Assembly (NCBI GenBank): GCA_965206775.1
Contig: CBDBKU010000002.1
Span: 1,984,001-2,048,000, forward strand
Source: VXMF01 sp965206775
GTDB lineage: Bacteria; Acidobacteriota; Terriglobia; Bryobacterales; UBA6623
DNA: 64,000 nucleotides
Direction of reading: 5' to 3'
Shown: positions 57,546-64,000 of the stretch, one piece after another
Layout: each line of letters begins with the position of its first letter
How positions within the stretch are numbered: position 1 is the stretch's first letter
Notes under the pieces: generated by a model
Databases searched by the model: none
What the model saw: only the letters and a program-made list of their open reading frames with translations
Told to the model about the DNA's origin: nothing
Program-made: the position numbers and the translations under genes

Positions 57546-57796
57546 AGCGACCTGTTTCGTATACGCGCCATGCAGTCCAAGACTTGAAGGGACTTGATAC
57601 TTCGGTACGGCAGCGCATCACCAAGGCGATCGATCGCTAGGCACGGACCCAGGCCGGGGAGATCAAGCGCCTGAGGGGGACGGCGAGGAACACGTGGCGC
57701 CTCCGAGTAGGGGACTGGCGAGTGTTCTACACGTATGAATCCGTCAGCAGGACGGTCGTCATTGCCAGGGTCGTGCACCGCAGCCAAGCCTACTGA
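57542..57796 (+). pseudogene. relE-type toxin with an amber stop
   Basis: A frame starting with CTG at 57542 (an unusual start, so the original ATG may have mutated) reads KRPVSYTRHAVQDLKGLDTS and RQRITKAIDR, meets a TAG at 57638-57640, and then continues without interruption as ARTQAGEIKRLRGTARNTWR, LRVGDWRVFYTYESVSRTVV and IARVVHRSQAY to a TGA at 57794. This is a complete RelE toxin (84 codons) apart from the stop: the W-x-LRVGDWR core and the HRSQAY ending are family signatures. A single substitution in codon 33 explains the stop. With both a doubtful start and a nonsense codon, the toxin is almost certainly not made. Confidence 0.76.
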
Positions 57797-57842
57797 CGGC
57801 AGAGTCCGGTCGAGCCGTGCGGTTAGTGGCTGGACTCGCACC

Positions 57843-58610
57843 TCATCCAGGAGGGGGAGGGCCTTTGCCCGGTGTTCGAACCCTTTTGCTTCCAAGCGGT
57901 TCCGATCCGACCATCGATGGGTGTTTCGTCTTGCAGCCAACGCAGGCCGCCAGATTCCAGGTGTTGAAGGCTCGCTCCCGACACAGTCGACGCTGCATCG
58001 CGTGGAGGCGATGACGCGCGACCCGGATTGCGTTTCCAATGGCAGAATGGACCGCGAGGAAACGCAGCTCTTGTCCGATCAACTTGAAGTGGCGCATCTG
58101 GCGTTCCCGCTCTCTGGTGTGCTGGTCGGACACTTCGGCCCGGTTGGTTCGATGGATTGCCATTAGGCCGAGTCCCCTGTTGGCGGCCGCATAGCTTCCC
58201 AGTCGGTCCTTGACCAGCTGCCATGGCAATCCCCCTTGCCCACGCACGAGCGTGCGGTAGAAGCGCTTGGCGGCCCTTGCGTCCCTACGGTTCGTGGCCA
58301 GGATATCCAGGACGTGGCCGTCCTGGTCCACAGCTCTCCACAGGTAGTGGCGTTCCCCGCGGATCCTGATGAAGGCCTCGTCCACATGCAGATAGCGCCG
58401 AGTCGACCTTGTAGGCGGGGCAGGTTGCGCGCGAACGCGGGACCGAACTTTCGACACCACAGCCGAACCGCTCCCCAGGGACACGGTGATGCCGCGTTCG
58501 TCGAGCAGGTCCTCGACATCACGGAAGCTCAGAGTGAACCGGTGGCGCAGCCACACGGCGTGGCTAATGATCTCAGGCGGGAAACGATGACATCGATCCA
58601 GCGATTTCAC
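57843..58610 (-). pseudogene. IS6-family transposase, decayed
   Basis: From a GTG at 58610 the frame reads CHRFPPEIISHAVWLRHRFT, LSFRDVEDLLDERGITVS, then ~28 residues of unrelated sequence, then RYLHVDEAFIRIRGERHYLW (first Asp), LVKDRLGSYAAANRG (second Asp) and NRAEVSDQHTRERERQMR (Glu). In the unrelated stretch the next frame over supplies the missing residues (GAVRLWCRKFGPAFARN), so two compensating frameshifts have scrambled one segment while keeping the frame open. A few residues before NRAEV are also missing. The C-terminal ~35 residues are not conserved. I read it as inactive. No convincing inverted ends were found. Confidence 0.7.
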
Positions 58611-59033
58611 TGATCCGTTGTCGCCGTTTCGGCCAGCGCGGTGGATGGTGGAACATGTCCCGGGAACCTCCCGAGTAGCTTTCCGATCATTTGTCGGTCG
58701 TGCAAGTTGACACTTGGGGGGAGGCAAATCTTCGAATCGCCACCGCGCGCCGCTTCACCTGCTTGGCCTGTCCCGCACCGGGGGGCGTCCTTGTCGCTCC
58801 AGTCGGTCGCGACCGAAACCTTGCCCCGTACCATCCCCGTCAACCACCGTGATGCCGACTTCGCCCCCTGGGCAGACAAGCAGGCCGACGCGATTCAGAC
58901 CCCTCGCCGTGAGCGGATTTTCCTGGGGACCCGCGCCGCCGTCTAGCGCCACAGGCGTCGCTGCTTCGCAGCAGCGAGTGGATGGCCCGGATTGACTTGC
59001 ACATACCGCAGAGTCTTATCCTAGACCGGTCTT
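58611..59033. other. stretch upstream of the astacin-type protease gene
   Basis: These 423 bases hold no recognisable gene. Near the right end a TATCCT (59017-59022) lies 11 bases before the GTG at 59034 and may be the -10 box. Confidence 0.35.
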
Positions 59034-62000
59034 GTGTCTTTTCGTGTTCTCGGATGCTGGGCGGCCGCCGTCGCGGCCACTGCTTGGGCGCAGGCGCCCG
59101 AGGACCCGCCCCTGCCGCCCGCATCACGACAGGGTTTCGAGACAACGTCGAGCGTTGCCCGGACTCTCCCTTCGCGCGCGGCGCTCACGACCGTCTTCCG
59201 TGGGCGCGAACTCCCCTATGTCGTGATCGACGGCATGGCGGTCCATGCTGGCGACATGGTGCTTGGCAGTGTCGAGGACCTGGAGCCCTTGCCACCCTTG
59301 GCCGAATCGGGAAAGTCCACGGATCGGGAGCTCTTGAGACGACGCGACCTCTCTCCGCACCGCCAGCAGTACCTCTGGCCCGAGGGCGTCGTTCCGTACC
59401 TCATCGACACCGATGTCTCCGCCGAGCAGCGGCAAGGCATTGAGGAAGCAATCCTCGCCTGGAACGACAAGACGGTTCTGTCCCTCCTAGCACGCTCGAC
59501 CGAGTCGAATTACGTGCGGTTCTCGAATGTCGCGTCCGGGTACTGCCGGTCGAGGGTGGGCATGGTGGGCGGAGAGCAGGAGATCTCCTTGCCCCCGATC
59601 GGGTGTTCGGCGAATGCAGTTGCGCATGAGATCGGCCATGCTGTGGGTCTCTGGCACGAGCACCAGCGCGAAGACCGCGACCAGCACCTGACAGTCCTCT
59701 TCGAGAATCTCGAGCCGAGCCGCGTGCACCGATACACGGCCGAGCATCCGACTCTCGGTCCCTACGACTACGCTTCCGTAATGCACTACGACCCGCGAAG
59801 CGAAGCGTGGAATGAAGGTGGGGTGTTCGAAACCGTCCCTCCCGGAATGAGCATTCCCTCGGCGGGACTGTCGGCAGGAGACGTCGACGGCGTTGCAAGG
59901 CTGTACGGGAGGCCTCCGGAATCGACCTCGGTCACGACCAACCCGCCCGGGCTGGAGATCGTCGTCGACGGAGCCCGCGTGACCACTCCGGCGAGCTTTG
60001 AGTGGACTGAGGGAACCGCCCACATCCTCGAGGCACCGGTGGCCCAGACGATCGAAGGGACCCGCTACCTGTTCGGGCGCTGGAACGACGGCGGCAGTCG
60101 GTTGCGGAACGTGACCGCCGGGGAAGCCTCGACCTGGCTGGAAGCGAACTTCATCGTGCAGCATCGCGTGCAGACTCGCGTCGAGCCGAGCGATGCGGGT
60201 ACAGTCGACCTGGACCCGGAATCGCCGGACGGCTTCTACACGCTGCGCATGCCGGTCCAAGCCGTCGCGACGCCCGGTCCCGCTGCGACGCGCAGTTTCT
60301 GGCGATGGGACGGCGCAATTGCGGGCCAGCACGGTCGCTCAGCCAATCCGGCGACTTGGAGAGTCGACAGTTCCGGTAAGGAATTCGCGGCAGTCTTCAC
60401 AGACCGACCTCTCTTCCGCATCGAGGCGAACGTCGATTCATTCGTCCTGCACATCCGAAACTACTACGACGGGGTCGATGAGCATTGGACCTACGCGCCG
60501 ACGCATCTAGCAACCGACGTGGCCCGCAAGTCGATCGGGCTCCGGATCGACGAGGTTCAGCAAGCGCCTCGAGCCGAGCTCCAGCGTTACCGCTTCGAGA
60601 ACTGGAACGACGGCGGTGCGCGGTCCCGAACCCTCACGCTGCCGTCTGCAGGCGGCTCGGTCTCGGCCAATGTCGCTTCGGAATTCCCTCTTTCCACCGC
60701 TGTCGCAAACCCCGATTCCGGCACCATCACGGTGGATCCGGCTTCAAGTGACACATTTTACCGGGACGGCGTATCCGTCCGTCTGGCAGCGATCCCAAGT
60801 CCGGGCTGGGAATTCGTGCAATGGCGCGGTGGCGTAGAGAGCCGGGAGTCGAGCGCGACGATAGCAATGAACCGCCCGTCGCATGTCGAGGCAGTCTTTT
60901 CGCAGACCGGCGAAGTTCGGCCCGGCGAGCCTGTTCGGGCCTCGCTCCCTGCAACGAACTACAGATTCATCGTCCACGACAGGGAATCCGGGTACCGCGT
61001 CGAGCCTCCGTCCGACACGAGCGAGATTCGTATCACCTACGAATCGATCACTTCTGGCGTCGAAGTGGACCTGTTCGTGCGGGCGGGCTCGGAACATCTT
61101 CCGTGGGACTACGGTGACGACGGGAGAACACCGGAATTCGGCGCCGACTATCAATCGACTCTGCCGGGCAGTACCGAAACGATCGTCATCAACGCCGACT
61201 CGAATCCGCCGCTGGACCCGTCCGAGACCTATTACGCTTCCCTCGTAGTCTTCTCGCCACGGACCCGGATCGAGGGGTCGATCAGCGCAGAGATTGACCG
61301 CGGACGCTCGTCGGGGCCATCGGCCGAGGCGAGCCCGCATGCGCTGACATTTGTGGCGCCCCCCGATGCGGATCCGGCGACCCGAAAAGTTCGACTGACC
61401 AACAAAGGCACGAGTTCCTTCCATTACGTCGTAGACCTCGACAGGGCCTGGCTCTCGGCGAACCCGGCGAATGGCACGCTCGGCGGCGGTTTGACTGCCG
61501 AGATCGAAGTCGGTGCGCTAGCTGCCGGTGCCTGGCCAGACACTCACAGCGGTAGCCTCACGGTCATGGCCTCCCCGCCGAACAGCCAGGTCATGGAACC
61601 CGTCGCAGCCATCCCAGTCACGTTCGTCGTAACGCCCGCAAGTGCCGGCGATTCAGATGTCGTAGCACCGTCTGTGGAATCGGTCCTCAACCGTGCGAGC
61701 AGGGCTCCAGGAGCGGCTCCGAGCGCGAACCTCGTTCTCTTCGGTGACGATCTTGCGCTCGGGGAGGCATCCGCGGAGAACGCAGCCCTGGACGGGTCCG
61801 AGCCCCTGCCCACCGTGCTGCAGGGCGCGAGCGTTACCGTCTCCGACACGCTCGGCACTGCCCGACTGGCCGGCCTGCGGTATGCCTGGCCCGGCGGGAT
61901 CAATTTCATTTTGCCGGAACAGGTGTCTCTAGGCACTGCAAGCGTGACCGTCATTCGCGCAGGCGCGGCCTCGGAACCGTTCTCGGTCGAGATTGCCGCA

Positions 62001-62405
62001 GTAGCGCCGGGCCTGTTCTCGGCAAACCTGGATGGAACCGGACCCGCATGGGGGGATGCTGTTCGAGTGGATGCAGAAGGAGAGTATTCCATCGTGGCGG
62101 TCGCCGACTTCGACGTGCCAGTCGGAAGTCGTACAACGGTCCCGCTAAGCCTCGGAGAGGAATCGGACAAGGTGTACTTGCGGCTGATAGGCACGGGTAT
62201 TCGTGGGTGGAAGCAAGAGCCGCAGGCACTGGTTGGCGGAGTGGAGGTTGAAGTCGATTCTGCCGCGCCAGACTCCCTGAGTCCCGGCTACGACAGAGTC
62301 GTCCTCGGACCGTTGCCCCGCTCTCTCGCCGCGAGTGGCGAGGTCGAAGTTGTCCTGATAGCGGATGGCCGCTCTTCGAATTCGGTTACCGTCTCGATTC
62401 AGTAG
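59034..62405 (+). CDS. large exported astacin-type metalloprotease with TIGR03437 C-terminal domain
   Basis: From the GTG at 59034 the product is 1,123 residues with a short signal peptide (VLGCWAAAVAATAWAQ). Residues ~115-290 form an M12A (astacin) domain: zinc motif HEIGHAVGLWHEHQREDRD starting at 198, and the Met-turn SVMHYD near 248. Next come repeated ~75-residue units with FGRWNDGG, FWRWDGA, FENWNDGG and VQWRGGVE cores, which look like Listeria-Bacteroides-type adhesive repeats. A segment near 630-760 resembles a pre-peptidase-like domain. The end (~880-1123) matches the Solibacter-type TIGR03437 domain (RYAWPGGINFILPEQVSLGT). It should act outside the cell or on its surface. The active site is complete. 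No secretion genes are adjacent. Confidence 0.87.
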   Translation: MSFRVLGCWAAAVAATAWAQAPEDPPLPPASRQGFETTSSVARTLPSRAALTTVFRGRELPYVVIDGMAVHAGDMVLGSVEDLEPLPPLAESGKSTDRELLRRRDLSPHRQQYLWPEGVVPYLIDTDVSAEQRQGIEEAILAWNDKTVLSLLARSTESNYVRFSNVASGYCRSRVGMVGGEQEISLPPIGCSANAVAHEIGHAVGLWHEHQREDRDQHLTVLFENLEPSRVHRYTAEHPTLGPYDYASVMHYDPRSEAWNEGGVFETVPPGMSIPSAGLSAGDVDGVARLYGRPPESTSVTTNPPGLEIVVDGARVTTPASFEWTEGTAHILEAPVAQTIEGTRYLFGRWNDGGSRLRNVTAGEASTWLEANFIVQHRVQTRVEPSDAGTVDLDPESPDGFYTLRMPVQAVATPGPAATRSFWRWDGAIAGQHGRSANPATWRVDSSGKEFAAVFTDRPLFRIEANVDSFVLHIRNYYDGVDEHWTYAPTHLATDVARKSIGLRIDEVQQAPRAELQRYRFENWNDGGARSRTLTLPSAGGSVSANVASEFPLSTAVANPDSGTITVDPASSDTFYRDGVSVRLAAIPSPGWEFVQWRGGVESRESSATIAMNRPSHVEAVFSQTGEVRPGEPVRASLPATNYRFIVHDRESGYRVEPPSDTSEIRITYESITSGVEVDLFVRAGSEHLPWDYGDDGRTPEFGADYQSTLPGSTETIVINADSNPPLDPSETYYASLVVFSPRTRIEGSISAEIDRGRSSGPSAEASPHALTFVAPPDADPATRKVRLTNKGTSSFHYVVDLDRAWLSANPANGTLGGGLTAEIEVGALAAGAWPDTHSGSLTVMASPPNSQVMEPVAAIPVTFVVTPASAGDSDVVAPSVESVLNRASRAPGAAPSANLVLFGDDLALGEASAENAALDGSEPLPTVLQGASVTVSDTLGTARLAGLRYAWPGGINFILPEQVSLGTASVTVIRAGAASEPFSVEIAAVAPGLFSANLDGTGPAWGDAVRVDAEGEYSIVAVADFDVPVGSRTTVPLSLGEESDKVYLRLIGTGIRGWKQEPQALVGGVEVEVDSAAPDSLSPGYDRVVLGPLPRSLAASGEVEVVLIADGRSSNSVTVSIQ

Positions 62406-63120
62406 GGGGATGTCCGCGCCCAGGTGGGTGCGCGTGCCGGTCGTCACGCTGGCGACCGAAACTGCTTCGACAGACCCGACCAAATTGCACTCGGCGCCCA
62501 TGCGGAGGAGGGCTGCGGTAAAGACTCAAGAGTCCGAAGGATGAGCGCCTTTCGGATTGATTGCCGCGATCTACCGAGCATCCCGTCGCAAGACCTCGCG
62601 GCAGGAATGATCTAAGTCTGACCTGGGCCTGGAAACTCATTCAGTCAGGGTGCATCGAGAGTTCCCGAATTCTTCAGCGCCTCAGGGCCTGTACCCTCAA
62701 CGGCCGGGCTTCCCGAGGCTCCGAGACCATACGGGAGTTCGACCGGCGTGATACAGAAACGTGTGTCCCATCGCCGTTGCAACAGCAAGGGTCGATCTTC
62801 TTCGATCCGAATGACCGACGTCGGCGCGAATTGGCGCAATCGGATGCCTCCCGTCCTGGAGCTTCGCGGCGTGATGACGCAATGGATCGGAATTATAACC
62901 GTGCCCATGCCTTCGCACCGAGGGTCGGTTCTCTTTTTCTCGATCGCCACAAAGGCAATCCGATTGTCGACCGAGAGCGACGGGTCAGTGATCCAAGCAA
63001 ACAGGTCGATTTGACCCTCGCCTGGCGGAGTTCATCACTTCGGATTCACGTCAAGCCACGGGTCGCTCGTTCCGATGCCGTACTGAACACGGCTGCAGCC
63101 GGCCACCCGGGATCTCCGAG
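62406..63120. other. intergenic stretch after the protease
   Basis: Several open frames cross these 715 bases on both strands, the longest a minus-strand frame from 62950 to 62645 (IPIHCVITPRSSRTGGIRLR), but I recognise no family and no clear gene signals. Confidence 0.38.
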
Positions 63121-63406
63121 GACGGCGAACGCTTCCAGCACTGGCGGTCGAACCAGTGTTTCCGTTCCACCTCGCCGCGTACATCTATGGAGACGACGGC
63201 GTCTTCGTGATGACGAACTCGGATGCCAGGTCCCTGCTGGCGAACGAGGTCGCGGTCACTTTAGCGGCGGCGTACGGGTGGTCCGGCCCCGTACCGCGGA
63301 AAGGGGGCCAGTGGGGCTGCCGGCTGAGGTGCGGGGGCGGTTCGTGGGGACTTATGTGGTCGCCGAGACAGAAATCGAGTGCGAGTGCGAGCTGGAGGGG
63401 GGGTAG
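63121..63406 (+). pseudogene. beta-lactamase-family serine hydrolase, C-terminal remnant
   Basis: DGERFQHWRSNQ in one frame is followed in another by FHLAAYIYGDDGVFVMTNSD and ARSLLANEVAVTLAAAYGWS, and in a third by VGLPAEVRGRFVGTYVVAET with a stop at 63406. This is the ending of class C-type serine hydrolases: the (H)xGxNxGF turn, the VVMTNSD strand, the AxxYGW helix, then a lipocalin-like YVGTY strand. At least two frameshifts separate the parts, and the catalytic SxxK and YxN parts are missing. Confidence 0.52.
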
Positions 63407-64000
63407 CGCTGACGTGGCGGGGGGACAATGCGGTGCTGTGGGCGCTCCCCGCCGTCGGGCCTTGCAGAAATACTATCGGGGCCGAGTGCCGAAGCCGCCG
63501 CCTGGGCTCATGCCGGCCTGACCCAGCCCGGCCCCGGCCAATCCAAACAGCAGTTCAACGGAGCCGAATCGGCTGCGAACGCCATCCAACAGCGGAATAC
63601 AGGATCAACGCGAGTGCGAGAACATGCCCTGCTGGGACCTCTCTGCGGACGAGCTGGACCGGGCAGCGATCACACGAGACTTGGAAGGCACTGACTCACC
63701 TGGCGCATTGGAGCAGACAATCGCAGTGATGGCAGCCGCTACGGGCAAGGCGTGGGCTGCATGCCAGGAAAGGGGCTGCTATAGGGCCAAAGGGCTTCCC
63801 GAACTGGTCCCGTGACCGCGCTGATCGTGATCCGGCCGACTCGCCGCGCTCGGCGGAACAGAGCTCGTTGCGGAATCGGCCACACTCACACCGTTTGTTC
63901 GCTCCCTGGCGGAGACCTCCCTCCCCAAGGGCGTTCATTCGGCCAAGGGAAACTGTCGCGACCGCCTCCACCCGGCCCGATTCCTCACATTCCCCAGACG
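63407..64000. other. right edge of the window without a recognised gene
   Basis: I found no supported gene in these 594 bases. A minus-strand frame at 63971-63696 and a plus-strand frame at 63624-63815 are open, but neither shows recognisable features. Confidence 0.35.

Noticed and set aside
26034..57640. Use of TAG or TGA as sense codons (alternative code), suggested by in-frame stops in hicA, the Mo subunit, the relE-type gene and the integrase scrap.
   Set aside because: The replaced residues differ from case to case (Tyr, Arg and others), both TAG and TGA are involved, and many intact genes here end in TAG or TGA with nothing conserved after them (for example 8147 and 52375). Independent nonsense mutations fit better.
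1..64000. CRISPR array, rRNA or tRNA genes.
   Set aside because: No regularly spaced direct repeats and no cloverleaf or rRNA-like conserved stretches were noticed on either strand; short tRNA genes could still be missed by eye.

Overview
The window is GC-rich DNA that most likely comes from an Acidobacteriota chromosome, near Bryobacterales/Solibacter. The main pointers are an astacin-type protease ending in a Solibacter-type (TIGR03437) C-terminal domain, the last ~42 residues of an Oar-like TonB receptor, a paired DUF1592/DUF1552 operon, CRTAC1/UnbV and TPR proteins, and several Tat-exported oxidoreductases. This assignment rests on protein families read by eye; no rRNA or tRNA was seen.

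Layout. 1-8.1 kb: a minus-strand TPR/CRTAC1/spermidine-synthase-like cluster plus the start of a c-type cytochrome, with a divergent TPR gene. 8.3-10.3 kb: an orphan type IV coupling-protein-like ATPase. 10.6-18.9 kb: exported redox and sugar enzymes (GMC oxidoreductase, GH109-like Gfo/Idh/MocA protein, TPP enzyme with a twin-arginine leader, PQQ dehydrogenase). 19.0-20.4 kb: a damaged nucleotidyltransferase pair and a transposase scrap. 20.4-28.2 kb: the DUF1592/DUF1552 operon, a nucleoside hydrolase, a hicBA pair whose toxin has a stop codon, and a sulfatase. 28.2-33.5 kb: a vapC scrap, Uma2, a TPR protein and a sulfite-dehydrogenase pair (cytochrome plus a Mo subunit broken by an amber codon). 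33.5-35.6 kb: a small MITE-like element abutting a complete ISNCY-type element. 35.6-41.5 kb: PQQ-like propeller, DUF4143 ATPase, Uma2, DUF2161 nuclease-like gene and gene scraps.

41.7-58.6 kb is an accessory zone: a tyrosine recombinase, a metalloprotease gene interrupted twice (by an ISAs1-type and an IS1634-type element, both with target duplications that restore the frame when removed), a higBA pair, an IS4/Tn5-type element, a frameshifted pentapeptide protein, a relBE-type pair, an ISKra4-type remnant, a second antitoxin/toxin pair with a nonsense toxin, and a decayed IS6 copy. 59.0-62.4 kb is the large astacin-type protease; the right edge holds only a serine-hydrolase scrap.

The most interesting signal is that two transposases from unrelated families (ISAs1 and IS4/Tn5) each carry an N-terminal DUF4338/DruA-like domain, the domain named from the Druantia defence system. 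The second theme is decay: three toxin genes are dead while their antitoxins are intact or gone, and several genes differ from an intact reading frame by one stop codon or one frameshift. Several genes also have a good -10 box only 6-11 nt before the start codon, which suggests leaderless transcripts.
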